From NCBI GenBank assembly GCA_001986395.2, contig MQVO02000007.1:1364001-1428000 (forward strand): a stretch of 64,000 nucleotides of DNA. Direction: 5' to 3'. The notes beneath the pieces are model-generated. The model was given only the letters and a program-made list of their open reading frames with translations. It did not search any database and was not told where the DNA came from. The translations under genes and the position numbers were made by a program. Below, piece after piece: positions 21,173-32,977 of the stretch (its first letter is position 1; the number at the start of each line of letters is the position of its first letter). The DNA comes from Irpex lacteus (Eukaryota > Basidiomycota > Agaricomycetes > Polyporales > Irpicaceae).

Positions 21173-23788
21173 CTATTCGCCGTCTTGAATAGGCTGGTAC
21201 TGAGCGCGGTTTGATCCATTGACAAGGCGGTTGAAGAAGCCATTTCCTGTCGGAGGTGCCACTCCACTCCTGGTGGGTGGGCGGGAAAGGCGTGATGTAC
21301 GCGAGACGAGAGATGCTCGTTCTGATTCTTCGTCTTCTAAGCGTTCTTGCTCTTCCTCTGATAGATGCTGTCAGAAATGTTCCTCCTGCTCGCTCACGGG
21401 ATTACACACCTTCGCCAAACACCGCGTCCATCTCCTCGAGAGGAACACCCATTGTCTCCGGGTATACTGCAGTCATATTAGTAAGCGCGGACCATATAAT
21501 AACGTCGAGTAACTTACAGAAATAAACTAGATATCGCACAATATTAGTATCCTTATATACTCACCGCAAAACATGTATACGCACCTACGACAAAACTGCA
21601 AGCACAGAAGAATCCGTGCATCGGGTATAGACGCCATTCTATGACTTCCTGTAGGAGGGGCGTCATCTCGCCTACAAGGAAGTTGAAAGCCCAGTTGGTC
21701 TGAGCCAAAGGCCGTAAGATAACATTTTTTCAAAGTCTGAAGCAGTACTTACAGCGGTCGATAATGATACTCCCTTTGCGCGCACTGTCAAAGGCATGAT
21801 CTGTGCGAGAGATGTTACTTCAGTAGCCAAAAAATCAGGTTGTATGTCATACCTCGGGAGGGTACAACCAGGGGAGGGGACCCCAGCTGTATCCAAATGC
21901 AGCATTGAATATGATGACGCATGCGACAACGGCTTGCGGTGTTTGTGGTACATCGATGTACATCCACCATCCCGTCATACCGAGCGCAACGCCCATCTGA
22001 TAAAAGCTTGAATCATAGCGTAACTGCGCGGTTTGCGGTGTGACTTACGACAATTGCACCGGTCAAAAGGATGAAGCGACGACCCCAACGATCCACCAAA
22101 TACCATCTGAAGGATGGGTTAGATAAGGAACTGAATGGTCAAATAATACTCACGTTGGTAGCGTGCTAAGTATGTATATGATAGCATTAATGCCTGTCAT
22201 TAATATTGCATCTCTGCCGATCCAACCGGCCTCTGCACAGTCAAAGAGGTGAGTGTCACGATGGACAATAATTTGATCAAGTAATTACCTTCGAAGACTC
22301 TCGCTGCGAAAATAATTACAGGTAAGTGCGAAAGTTGATGGAGACACGAGGAACAAACTCACGTGCGTAGTAAGAGATGACTATCAACAGAGTCTGACCA
22401 TGAGTACAGCAATGATCGTTTATTTGAGTGATACATACCATTGATTCCGTTCTGTGTATTCGAAATCAGTCACAGGCCTACTATGTGAGTAAATCTATCG
22501 AGAAACTTACCAGCTGAGCGAATGCTTGAGATGACATTGCGAGCAAGACTCGGCGCTGATATTTTCGCCACATCGAGGCATAGCTTCGGTCTTCACCGTT
22601 CTCGCGCTAGCCGAATTCTTAGTCGCATATCGTGACGCTTCGGTAAGATGCTGCGTACCTCCCAGACAACTCTGTCTTTAATCTCTTGGAACTCTGCAAC
22701 GGCTACGACGTCCTCTGGATCGCCGCCATGGAGATCCGCGATTACTCGCATACCTTCATCGTCTCGGTCGTTGTCAATGAGCCACCTGTTCGCCTTGTTC
22801 AGCGAGGTTCACGCAGGAAAGACATATTGCCAGCCTCACCGTGGACTCTCTGGTATGAATAAAGAACCGAGAGCGAGTAACGCTCCAATAACGGTCTGCA
22901 CGGATAGTGGAATTCTCCAGGAATTGTCAGACTCGATGAAAGAGCAGAAATAGTCTATCCACTGTATTCGCGAGAGCGGTTTAGTATGACAGGACCGGAA
23001 GAGTTTTATAACATACCACGGAGGACGCATATCCAAAAATATTGACGGTGAACTCCATACATGCAAGTGCACCTCGCTGTCAGAGAAAGCAAGTTTAGCA
23101 CCTAATTCGTGAGGCAATCCAATCAACTCACATGATTCGGAGGGGAGATCTCTGACTGGTATATGGGCACGATAGTCCTAACGCAGCAGGTGAGCTACTA
23201 TATTTCTTCTTATCATTCATGTCGACTAACGATAGAAGACCGACGCCGAAACCGGCGATGATTCTGCCCACCACCATGACCGTAAACCCGTTTGTGAAAG
23301 TTTGAACGGCACCACCAATGGCAAAAACGACAGCCCCGACAAAGAGCGTCCCTCTTCTCCCAAGGCCATCGCCAATGCGGCCAGCAGCGAGTGATGTCAC
23401 TGGACGAGTGTGGTTAGCTGCGGGCTTCGGTATAATCGTTCAGCTTCATACCAAATGCACCAACTTCTAGCACTGCTACCATGGTGCCCACTTCCAGCGC
23501 GGAAGGGTCATTGAAGAATTTGAGGAAGTAAGGCCCGGTGATCACACCAGACATGACACTGTGCCATATCGCTCATTAGTTGAATGTATAGAGGCCTAGA
23601 ACGATGCTAACAGACCCCTGGTCATATCCGAACTTCAGGTACGATTGTCAGCATGTGTGAGGCATCTGGCAGCAAAGACAGCAACGCACGAGGAATACAC
23701 CTAAACTAGCAAAGACTGATATGGCATAGAGCAGTGGCTGTCCGACCAGCCTGGCGTTGCGCCGCGAAGTGAGCGGCGCAGAACTCAT
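21173..23788 (-). CDS. MFS sugar (hexose-type) transporter, 20 exons
   Basis: Plasma-membrane sugar:H+ symporter of the major facilitator superfamily. Twenty exons: 23690-23788, 23616-23632, 23452-23558, 23231-23399, 23132-23177, 23017-23076, 22840-22961, 22659-22785, 22511-22606, 22439-22451, 22363-22380, 22289-22303, 22154-22232, 22049-22106, 21853-21996, 21753-21800, 21585-21699, 21518-21526, 21410-21466 and 21173-21357, giving 527 aa with every phase consistent. Signatures: FGYDQGVMSGVITGPYF, GRIGDGLGRRG, IYQSEISPPNHRGALAC, FIPESPRWLI, NGINVISYYAPRVFE, VDRWGRRF, GPLPWLYPPEIMPLTVRAKG, TNWAFNFLVGEMTPLL and YPETMGVPLEEMD. Twelve membrane segments follow the family plan. Six exons are under 20 nt. 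Substrate (glucose, other hexose or pentose) cannot be decided from sequence. It shares a 284-bp divergent promoter with the Mim2-like gene. Confidence 0.93.
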
Positions 23789-24072
23789 GATTCATTAGCT
23801 GAGAGAGGCCAAAAGTAATGCGAGCACGCTTGGACACCCAAGCAGCCTGGATGATGACAGAGAGGAAGAGAGGAACAAGCAGCGAGAGCAAAGATGGTGG
23901 TTGATATGTCCGGGCAGCGTCGCGTGAATGTGGGGGTGCCGCTGTGCTTGCCGCTTGTCGGCAGTGTACGCCGGCGCTGCGTCTGCACGATTACTCGCTC
24001 CTTTACTCAAAGTACTCACCACCAGCTGCAAGTGCCCAAGCTGCAAACTCGCGCGTACGTCGTCAAGAACAG

Positions 24073-24393
24073 ATGCCAGGCTCAGTAGCGTCGCTCGACT
24101 CGTCGCTGTCTTCAAACGACACCTGGGACGAGGAGGATCGCTTGCTGCAGCAAGAATGGGAGGAGTCGCTGGAGGACCTGCAACGACTGCTCACCTTCGT
24201 ACTCATGCCTTTCCTGGGCAAATGGCTGGGCAGACGATGGAGTCACTGGGGTGAGCTCGTGATGTTGCTCGAATTATTCTCGGTTTGTCTCACGTCACAC
24301 AAAATAGCATTCGCTCGTTACACCAGGCTTGGTCTTGGGAAGTCGTTCTTCTTGGGCGAGAGAACGTTCACGTTTGCGGGCACACGTCATTAG
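24073..24393 (+). CDS. MIM2: Mim2-like mitochondrial outer-membrane import protein
   Basis: Two exons (24073-24250 and 24308-24393) give 87 aa, the same size as yeast Mim2, partner of Mim1 in inserting helical proteins into the mitochondrial outer membrane. The N-terminus is acidic (DTWDEEDRLLQQEWEESLED), followed by a single hydrophobic segment LQRLLTFVLMPFLGKWLGRR and an aromatic tail WSHWAFARYTRLGLG across the intron. The pattern EEW-ESL, one membrane span, GK-LGRR and a Trp-rich end is my basis for the call. An in-frame ATG 129 nt upstream is less likely because that stretch is compositionally like the promoter. It ends 15 bp from the stop of the convergent PPR gene. Confidence 0.65.
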   Translation: MPGSVASLDSSLSSNDTWDEEDRLLQQEWEESLEDLQRLLTFVLMPFLGKWLGRRWSHWGELVMLLELFSVCLTSHKIAFARYTRLGLGKSFFLGERTFTFAGTRH

Positions 24394-24408
24394 AACAAAT
24401 TCAACAAA

Positions 24409-26724
24409 TTAATATGCTATTCGTCGTGTAGTATGTGGTGCTCGAGGTTCGGGTGGGTATGGACGTCGTTCCCTGACACGTACTATCAGGTTAGCCAAAG
24501 ACTGTCCAGGCGTGAAACCACTATTCTTCAAATCCTCCGCCACAACGTCGGCCAAACCCCACTCCCCCTTCTTTGCCAAGCCACGCAACAAAATGTACCA
24601 GGTGTCCGTAATGGGCGTAATTCGCCGTCTGTGCATCTCTCGGTAGTAGTTCATAGCAGTTTCTGCCCCCTCTGGTGCTGGATTCTCCAGGCATGCTCTG
24701 ATGAGGATGTGGTAGGACGTAACGGACAACATGAGGCGACGCTTCTTCATTTTCTGTGCAATGAGATCAATATTTTCTTGGGCAATCTCGGGGTCCATCC
24801 AGTTTTCGCGTAGGATTCCAGTGAGGATACATATGAATGTGACCTCGGTGGGTTGTGCGTCCTTGCTGGCCTCCATCTGCTGCAGGAGTCGCATCGCCGT
24901 TTGAAAGGCGACCATCGTCCTTTCCTCCATGAGTGCGTTGATGACGATGGTGTACATCGCAGCATTGGGCGTCTTCCCGTATTTGCGCATGAAATTGAAC
25001 ACCACTGACACCGCATCCTCGCGTACAGGAAGCATGGCAGTTAGGATATTGGAGTACGTGTAGTCCGAAGGGGTGAGGTTGTAAGTATTGATTTTCTGGA
25101 GCATCTCAGCAAAGGCCTTGTATTGGCCGCGTCTGCCGAAGAAGATAAGGAAGTGGTCGATGACGTGAATGTCCGGCCGTGGCCCGACGGTTTCCATCCG
25201 TTTCAGTAGTTGTAGAGCTGGGTCCTCCTGACCGAGTACGTTTAGAAATATGTTGGAAGCTACGCTGAATACGGTGCGTATTTCATCGTCGGTAGCAGGC
25301 AGCTGCTTGTTATCCAACAACCGTTGGAAAGTTGCAAGATATTCGAGCGCAGTGGATGTCCGTTTAGACAGCAGGAACGCCATGATTACCGTCCTGTAGA
25401 GCTTGTAATCTGGGCTTACGCCCTGTTTTATCATAGCGTCCCAAGCATGTGCAACCTGGTCAGGCATCCTCAAGTGGCCATATCCTGTGATCAAAGCTCT
25501 CCAGATGTCCTGGTCGGGTGTGATGCCAAGCTCAGTTACGGTATCCCATAACTCTTCCGCCCAGTCGAGTCTTCCGTTCGTCATGAAAGCTGTAAGCAGC
25601 AGCCCCCAGAGGCCATTGTCAACAACGAGAGGAGTCTCAGAAGAAACCTTCCGTGGGTCAATGGTAAGCCAGGGGTCCTTTTGGGTGATGCCTCCGACAA
25701 TGTCGTCATATAACTCGTGCAAGGCGATAGTCGCGTGGCGTTCCGATATGCTCAGGATGTATGAGATGAGGCTTCTTGGACGAGAGATCAACCTGACGGT
25801 CACAGCCTTCCTCAAGAAGGAGTGGATTGGCTCCGCCATAGCGAAACTGCTTCCTAGGCGGTTCATGAACGCACGTACATTCCCGCCCGTGAGATAACAA
25901 CGCGCATTCACGACGAGATGGATCGCTTGCTTGAAATCGTTGTGCATCGCTGACGCAGCGACCGCGTACATGAGCATCTCGGAGTGAAATCTGTCCTCGA
26001 GTTCGCGGGATTGTTTTGAGACTTCGTCCGTGATTGGACGCCTACGTGATAATGGAGAGAATATGTCGATTCCCCTGTCCTCCTCGCTCTCCACGGTCTC
26101 CACCTCCAGTGTCTCGTTCGATCGCGTAGTAGCGTCCACGAAGCGATGATAGACGCGAAGTAAGCTTTGGGGATCCAGACAACGCAGATGCGTGTGCATA
26201 ATATCGAACAAACCGCGGGGGAAACCCTCAATGGCAGCCACGATTGCCATCTCCTCCAATACCGTGACACAATCTACGAGTCGCGGAGGAATGCGGTTCT
26301 CGGCGAATGCGGAAGAAATCTCGTCGGAAAGCTGGCTATAACGTCGTGGACTCAACGGCCTTGCGTCATTAGAGCTGAGGGACTTCCATTCTCGTTGAAG
26401 AGCCGACGGGTCACCCGTGGACAACGCTCTAAGGAGAGCAGCGAATGGCTTTGCGGTGTCAGCCTCTCTATGGACAACGGCACTTCCGTTACTGGCGACG
26501 AGGCGTCGACTGGGTGAAGGGTGGGTTCCGTAGGCAAAGCAGTTGCTACTGTTTTGGCATAGTGTGGTGGCGGGTCCCTCTGGTGCAGCAGTCGTCGAGA
26601 AGGCGAGGCAATTCCAACACGAAGCCCGAGAGTACGGGCTACCGGTGAATAAGAATGAGCTGGAAGAACATGCCGGAGCATGCGTGAAATGTCTGGACAA
26701 GAACTTACGGGTCGTTAATTGCAT
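24409..26724 (-). CDS. pentatricopeptide repeat (PPR) protein, probably mitochondrial
   Basis: A long intronless frame of 771 aa. Pairs of helices with PPR-like spacing run from about residue 320 to 760, for example LWGLLLTAFMTNGRLDWAEE, DIWRALITGYGHLRMPDQVA, KLYRTVIMAFLLSKRTSTAL, MYTIVINALMEERTMVAFQT, SYHILIRACLENPAPEGAET and TWYILLRGLAKKGEWGLAD. Such proteins bind mitochondrial RNA for processing, stability or translation. The N-terminal 100 residues are Ser/Cys-rich and poorly typical. In another frame, 26681 down to about 26500 encodes a more convincing Arg/Leu-rich presequence (MLRHVLPAHSYSPVARTLGL), so the true N-terminus may start at 26681 with a frame correction. The body of the protein is certain. 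Confidence 0.85.
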   Translation of the reverse strand: MQLTTRKFLSRHFTHAPACSSSSFLFTGSPYSRASCWNCLAFSTTAAPEGPATTLCQNSSNCFAYGTHPSPSRRLVASNGSAVVHREADTAKPFAALLRALSTGDPSALQREWKSLSSNDARPLSPRRYSQLSDEISSAFAENRIPPRLVDCVTVLEEMAIVAAIEGFPRGLFDIMHTHLRCLDPQSLLRVYHRFVDATTRSNETLEVETVESEEDRGIDIFSPLSRRRPITDEVSKQSRELEDRFHSEMLMYAVAASAMHNDFKQAIHLVVNARCYLTGGNVRAFMNRLGSSFAMAEPIHSFLRKAVTVRLISRPRSLISYILSISERHATIALHELYDDIVGGITQKDPWLTIDPRKVSSETPLVVDNGLWGLLLTAFMTNGRLDWAEELWDTVTELGITPDQDIWRALITGYGHLRMPDQVAHAWDAMIKQGVSPDYKLYRTVIMAFLLSKRTSTALEYLATFQRLLDNKQLPATDDEIRTVFSVASNIFLNVLGQEDPALQLLKRMETVGPRPDIHVIDHFLIFFGRRGQYKAFAEMLQKINTYNLTPSDYTYSNILTAMLPVREDAVSVVFNFMRKYGKTPNAAMYTIVINALMEERTMVAFQTAMRLLQQMEASKDAQPTEVTFICILTGILRENWMDPEIAQENIDLIAQKMKKRRLMLSVTSYHILIRACLENPAPEGAETAMNYYREMHRRRITPITDTWYILLRGLAKKGEWGLADVVAEDLKNSGFTPGQSLANLIVRVRERRPYPPEPRAPHTTRRIAY

Positions 26725-26952
26725 GTGTTAGCAGCAATACAACCATCGAGCTCACCTAATCCCCTCAGGTCAACTGTCAGCAACTCAAACCTCAGCTCAG
26801 TCCACCGTTCCAAATTTCCAGGTAATGTGTGTGCTGCACCACGGCTCGCGTCCTGGTCGTCTCTGACAGAGGTGTGAAACAAGCGCCTTCCTCCCACTGA
26901 GCAAGAACGCGGTCACATCCCTTGCGCTCCAACCTCCACCTCTAGCTGCAGA

Positions 26953-29027
26953 ATGGGTAAAAACGATAAGCTTTACGTGACTCACACAGAGCACTCCTTT
27001 GGCCAATACACCGCCTCATCCGGGGGACACAAAGCGTATGTCACTCGAGCGAATCTCGGAAGGAGGTACTAACACTTGTCACAGTAAAGCCGAAGCCCCT
27101 CATCCAGGAGCGAGGACACCGTTCGATTGTTGTGCTCTATCTTTCCAACCTTTTGAGAACCCCGTGTGTGCCCGAAATGCTGATGGGACGGGTTTCGTAT
27201 TTGACCTAGTAAATATCATACCCTGGTTAAAGTGGTAGTGGGACTCTGATATTTGAAGCTATATACTGACGCGACAGTTCCTAGACAGCACAACAACACC
27301 AATCCAGTCACTCAAGAGCCACTTCAACCCTCTGATTTGATAACATTACACTATTCTCGGAAAAGCAATGGTGAAATCCATGACCCAATCTCGTTCAAGC
27401 CGTTCAGCGAGCACTCCCACATAGTAGCTATCGCTACCACCGGGAACGTCTTCTTGGCTGAGTCTGTAAAGGGAGGCAGGGATCTGGTCGCTGACGTGCG
27501 TTTCAAGAAGTGCGTGTTCCATGGCTTCAGCCAATACTAAAGCTTGACGTCTATAAATTACAGGGAGGACGTCATTACGTTGCAGAATCCGCATGGTCTT
27601 CCGTCTGCGTCTGTAGCGAAACCGCAGCAGAGTAAAGCTTCGGACGCTGACCAGTCAAAGAGCGTTGTGAAGCTCGCAGCCGCAGCTCAGCCACAGTCAA
27701 AGACACCTGTGCCCTGTACGAGGCTTTATCTGAAATTCCCCTGAAACAGTTGACTAACTCACTTTGATTAGGGAACATTTCCCCTTACTCGTCCGGTCTT
27801 CCTGGCGCATCATTGACTTCGACATCCGTCGATCCCAACGTGGCTGGTAACTCTCAGCTATTATGGGACGAGGTACGTGATCATGTTGAGCTCCACAATC
27901 ACCATTGTGAATTAGATACTCTTAGGAGGAGCTGATGTTCGAAGACTTCGCCAGTCCACCCAAAGGGAAAGGCAAGGAAAAGGATGTCGGAAGAAGACGG
28001 GCGTACGTCCGTGTAGTTACCTCTCTTGGGGGAGGAAGTTTGAACTTGGAACTTTACTGCGAGAAGGTGAGTTGCATGCATTCTCATCGCTTTGGGCCAT
28101 TCATCAATACAACGCTATTAAGGCACCAAAGACATGCTACAATTTCCTGATGCTTGCGAAGGAGGGGAAATATAATGATTGTCTCTTCCATCGGCTCGTG
28201 CCAGGTTTCATGGTTGGTTCCAATCAACAGTCGTAGTTGTGGTTCCCTTCTAATTTGACCCCTGTTACTATTCTATAGATACAAACTGGTGATCCAACAG
28301 GTACGGGTGCAGGAGGGCAGTCGTACTGGGGCACACCCTTCCGAGATGAACACGACATGCGCAATGCTGCCAAGCACGATGGTCGTGGTGTGCTAGCTAT
28401 GGCGAACAAAGGCGCCAACACTAACGGGTTCGTTACTCTCGATTCGCGTCACTTCGCTTCTCTTACTTTCCCACCTACGTAGTTCCCAGTGGTATCTGAC
28501 ATTCAAGGCAACTCCGCATTTGGATAAGAAACATACGGTATTCGGCAAGCTGGTCGGCGGCGAGGACGTTCTTGATGCCCTGGAAGGACTGCCGATAAAG
28601 CCTGGGACAGAACGACCTGCAAAGCCCGTTCGCATCACCGAGGTTGTCATGTACGTCCCAATTCTTTTCAGTTGTCCAGTACCTCTTACGAACATTATCT
28701 ATCACACATAGCTACCAGGACCCCTTCGAAGAATACAAGACTCGTCAACAGAAACGGCGAGCCCGGAAAGCAGAGGCTGAGGCAAATGCTCGCCAGACGC
28801 AAATGGTGGAGAAGAAAGAAGACGACGATCTGAACTGGTTTGGTGAGAAGCTTGGCGCAGAAAAGCCAGTTGGGGGAGCAGTAGGAGGAGGTGTGGGGAA
28901 ATATCTGCAAGCCGGAGGCGCAGTGGGCGCACCGAAACGACCAGCCCCCACTGCCACCCTTCCAGACGCATCTGAAGACTCGAAGAAACGACGCAAGGTC
29001 GGTTTCGGGAACTTTGATGGGTGGTAG
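26953..29027 (+). CDS. PPIL2: U-box cyclophilin, peptidyl-prolyl isomerase of the PPIL2/Cyp60 type
   Basis: Spliceosome-associated protein combining a U-box ubiquitin-ligase fold with a cyclophilin domain. Ten exons (26953-27035, 27085-27231, 27285-27509, 27564-27715, 27772-27872, 27926-28066, 28123-28212, 28279-28427, 28483-28650, 28712-29027) give 523 aa. The N-terminus [14 protein letters not shown] and a U-box (about residues 35-110: [32 protein letters not shown]) precede a linker. The cyclophilin domain (about 275-440) has [39 protein letters not shown] and [15 protein letters not shown]. The position of CypA Trp121 is His here, which in this subfamily goes with weak cyclosporin binding. 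The tail is Lys/Glu-rich and ends in a [11 protein letters not shown] nuclear-localisation-like stretch. The intron at 27232 uses a weak donor (GTGGTA). Confidence 0.95.
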
Positions 29028-29138
29028 GGTAGGTCCATGCTTGGTGAGCCTCGTTGGACGTGTATGCTAGCTATCTAGATTGTGTCAGTTGCCGTAATAT
29101 ACATGTGTGCGTAATAAATAGTGTGTGAGGTGACATGC

Positions 29139-30107
29139 TCATGCTGCCACGGGTATACGTTCCCTCTCTTCCTGCGTTGGGGAAGCCTCTGCTTCTGTGA
29201 AATGCAAGGTGAGCGCAAGAAATGCCAAGTCGGTGAATGTCAACTCACCTGCCGGTGTAGGATGTACTGGCTCTGCAGTAGGAGCAGAAGGTAGATGTAT
29301 AGGTTTCGCTGGCTCTGGCTCCGTCTCTCCCAGCTTCGAAAGGAGAGTTAGTAAGTAGAGTGTCTGAAGCCAAAATATGAATAGGACGCACTGCCTCGCG
29401 ACGTAACTGCTCAAGCTCATTCTGTACCGCGTCTTCATCTTCTGCACTTAGATTGTTCGCGAGCATTTCATCGATTTCCTAGAACACAAGGGTGAATAAC
29501 GTAAAAACGTGGTTGAGCGATTGATCGACACATACCCGTTGATATGCCTGAGCTTCTGCAGTCTCTTCCAACAGCCTCTCTACAGACTCAACGTTCATCT
29601 CTTTATGTATCTCCTTCAATACTTCGTTGCCTTGTTGCAGTCCATGCAATACTGACACTTCGACTAGTGAGAATTCGATAGTAGAAACCTGTCCTTGTGT
29701 TTAGGACGTTGCGGTGGTCTATAGCAATATCGTGATGCGCACCAATTGTTCCAGGTTCTCTAACTGGGCATCTGTCTTCGCTAGGAGGCCTTCTTGATAC
29801 TTGCGTCTACGCAAGGCAAGCAAGGCACGATCCTTGTGCCCCGAAGCCAACTGTTGTTTGGCGATCTCATGTTCTCTGTCCAGAACACCTTGTATCTAGG
29901 TATTGACCATAAGTAATCGCTATAAGTAAAGTATGAGGGCTATATACCTTCTTCTGATACTGTCTGACCTTATCTCGCTGTAGTTTAAGACTGAGCAACG
30001 AAAGGTGAGTCAATCATACGAACATGGGTAAGAGCGGTAAGGAAGCCTTACTCTAGGATAGCACGATCCTGCTTGGTGATCTTCGGAACGGACTGATTCC
30101 CTCCCAT
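29139..30107 (-). CDS. VPS20: ESCRT-III subunit VPS20 (CHMP6)
   Basis: Nucleates ESCRT-III filaments on endosomes by linking ESCRT-II (Vps25) to Snf7. Seven exons (30052-30107, 29948-29990, 29743-29895, 29536-29688, 29392-29478, 29249-29333, 29139-29194) give 210 aa. The N-terminal MGGNQS carries Gly2 for myristoylation, then helices ILDLKLQRDKVRQYQKK and ALLALRRRKYQEGLL, the core helix IEFSLVEVSVLHGLQQGNEV, and an acidic C-terminal part with a conserved end (QEERERIPVAA) resembling the MIM region of CHMP6. Intron 6 (29195-29248) could be read through in frame; splicing it matches the family better. Convergent with PPIL2, 111 bp apart. Confidence 0.93.
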
Positions 30108-30505
30108 ATTCGTTCACAGTAGTATAGATATGTTATAGAGACTCCAACAGGATTGTACGTGGCAAACTATGAAACAGTCGTCATAGTGGTCTGAGTGCAA
30201 GTAGGCAATTCGCGCTTCGATGAGGGGCACCGGGCCAGTAAGCGAGCGCCGGCGAGTTATGGCAAGTCACCAGCATCATCCTGGTGAAGGGCTCGATTAC
30301 GGGTCAAGTAAAGCAAAACATGCGAAATATGATTCCAACTAATAAGTACATGTAACTATAGATCCAACCTAGATGCAGCGATGATACAAGGTATATGGCA
30401 GTATAAATGCACAAGTCCACAATACGTCGTCTCCATTCTATACTAAGCCTGCGTGCTCCTTCTCCTTGATCCACGAAAATCCATTACAGCCACCTTCATG
30501 TCGAC
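30108..30505. other. intergenic
   Basis: About 400 bp: VPS20 promoter side plus the 3' flank of the GPCR gene. No feature recognised. Confidence 0.4.
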
Positions 30506-32158
30506 TCATATCCCCGGTGGTAGAGGAGACGATTCCTGTGGAAGGCCATTTGTGATTTGACTCTCCTCGTCTTCACGCAGGAGCTTGAGCGAGTTCATCG
30601 GCAACGTCGTGGAGGTGAAGGAGGCTGAGTGCCTAGTGTCACCAACAGTATTGGAGGTTTGACTCTCTCCCCGATCGTGGTACATGGAGTTTGGCGACAA
30701 CGGAGGGCTTGAGATAATGCGGGAGTTGGTAGTAGAGAAGGAGTGTTCTCTGCTTTGTCGGCTCGGTAAAAGACGTGGTCTTGTCAAGGTAAAGAGGATC
30801 ACATTCAGATATCCGGAGGAGGCAAATACAACGTCTGAGAAGACAGTTGCAGCCCAAGGGACCTGATGCCCAGTGAATCCTCGCCAGCGTGTGACGGCTA
30901 TGGGTAGAACCTATGCCAACGTCAGCTTGATGAGCCCGTTGACTACTAGTTGTACCCACTGTGATTGTGTATGTTGCAGGGTATCTGCAGGAAAATTGAG
31001 CTTTCAGGGTAGTTACTCGCAGGAAGGCACTTACACTAGCATCTTCAATGCAAGCCGCTTCTCCCAGCCAGGCACAGGCAGTCCAGTCTCGGCATTCTTG
31101 ATGAACCGAATACGCCAGCCAGAAGCAACAGCCGTGCGGTCGGTAAACAGAACAAACGCTATGAGGGTATATAGGACAAAGTTAAGGAAGGCCGTAATCC
31201 ACATCCACATGTACTCCAGTACAACTCGTTGTACCGGATATTGCTCTGTTATCCAGCACCCTGCATGAGAGATTAGCGTAGGTTTTTAGAAAGGGTCTCT
31301 GGTAAGACCTACAGAACTGAGTGTCACCATAATAGTCCTTGCCCTTGTGCGTTCCGAGGCTGATTCCAACGAGTAGGATGAGGAACAACCATATACCAGT
31401 TATGACGAATATCGGCATCCTGTTGTTTGCGCTGGGCCGCCACCGGAACACCAATGCGAAGAAGGTATGCAATGCGATGGCCAATGATCTGTCGCACATT
31501 TATAATAGTGAGCACATTTCAGGGAAGTGACAACGCGGAAGCTCACGCCAAAGCTGCACCAACATCTCCAGCCTGCTTCAGTACGCCTGAGTAGATATCA
31601 ATCGATGAACACGACGTCAATAGAGATATGACATACCTTGAGCAGTACATGTATGGCCTTCTGTGACCATCTACAGAAGCAATGCAGTGTCTCAGCAAGT
31701 GAATGCCTTTGATGGGAATATTTGTCCTTACTGCGTCTGCGATCCATCTCGCATCAATGATGCCCCCTATACACATAGCGGAAGTCGTTGGCGAGTGAAT
31801 ACCTCATCGGTGAGAATCTGGGGAATCAAGATACATACCGATAGCTTGTATGACCTCCGATACGAGCAAGCTGAGAAAGTACCAATGCACGTGTGTTGCG
31901 GTAGTCCATTTTCTCGCCGCGTTCGTCTTGATCCTGGATACACTACTTGTATACTGCATGGTCGTCCCACAGATCGTCAGTTATCCCGTTAGCCATCTTA
32001 GTCTGCAGGCCTACCGCAATGTACGCAAGGAGCCCGGAAACTGTGATCGCAGAGAGGCTCGCAGCCTGCACTACGAAAACGAGCCCCAATCTGACGCCAA
32101 AGTCAAAAGGGGCGGATACCACGCATTTACCACCTTCGTCGGGTGAGCACGCGAGCAT
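30506..32158 (-). CDS. seven-transmembrane receptor (Git3/cAMP-receptor-like GPCR)
   Basis: Nine exons (32015-32158, 31839-31953, 31732-31766, 31637-31670, 31547-31586, 31313-31488, 31035-31260, 30960-30984, 30506-30910) give 399 aa. Seven hydrophobic helices are visible: residues about 22-47, 68-90, 112-135, 145-166, 192-217, 250-272 and 283-308. A Cys in the first long loop (HTCTAQ) and another before helix 5 (WCWITEQ) could form the usual disulfide. The cytoplasmic tail of about 85 residues is Ser/Thr-rich (SRQSREHSFSTTNSR), suiting kinase regulation. The pattern fits fungal Git3/Gpr1 or Dictyostelium cAR-like receptors that sense nutrients through a G-alpha protein; the ligand is unknown. 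The helix-6/7 junction is split by a 25-nt exon with a GTGGGT donor. Confidence 0.8.
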
Positions 32159-32977
32159 GAACCTCGACTCGTGCGAGAGGTAGGCGGAATCCTCAGACGG
32201 GGGATCTCAGGACTGGGCAGTCGACTATGCTGGAGAAGTACAAGCTTGAGATAGCCAGGGAGCCTGCATAGCAGCAAAATTGACGGATGTAGGCAGGTGG
32301 GTGGGCGATAAGAGAACCGCCCATAGGTCCGTGCATCCTCGGTCGTGGATTCGAGCGGTATCCATTAGGAATGAATGCCTGGGAATCGACTGCGTACGGC
32401 ACGGGCGGGTGACACAATTGACCTTCCGTGCTTGTCGTCCCCGAACTCAATCTGCGCCGTGGGCGGTACCGTACTACTATGTGGCCAGTATAATTTTCGT
32501 TAACTTCTTAACAATTAAGGATGATTCGTACGTTTCCAAATCACTGGCGATACTAGGTTCGCACAAGAGTTATTTTTGTGCATCTTCTTGCACTTAGCAG
32601 AAGCAGTTCAACGAACACTACAGTGAGCGTCTAATTCATTGAGCGGAAGCAAATCGAGGACAGATCTGTGTCAACATGGAAGCAGGAAGAGGATATTTGA
32701 AGCGCAGAAATCTGTCGTGATACGTCGCGCCGTACTCCTGGAGTTGTTGATGGAAATTTACAGGCATGATAGAGGAAAAATGGTCAATACGAAAATGCAT
32801 CTCTGACAGCCGTCGACTGTAAACAGGAACTCGCTGTCGTATTTCTCCCTCTTTCTACCAATACTCATCACAGCGAGTCACTTGAATTTGGCTCCCTTCC
32901 GACCTCCCAGTCATCTGAAGCGTCTAGTCCTACGACATTCGGGTTGGTTCCAGACTCGGATACTCCGTGCTCACGAC
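32159..32977. other. intergenic
   Basis: About 820 bp between the GPCR ATG and the P450 stop. Short frames only, none with family pattern. I looked for remnant exons on both strands and found none I can support. Confidence 0.4.
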
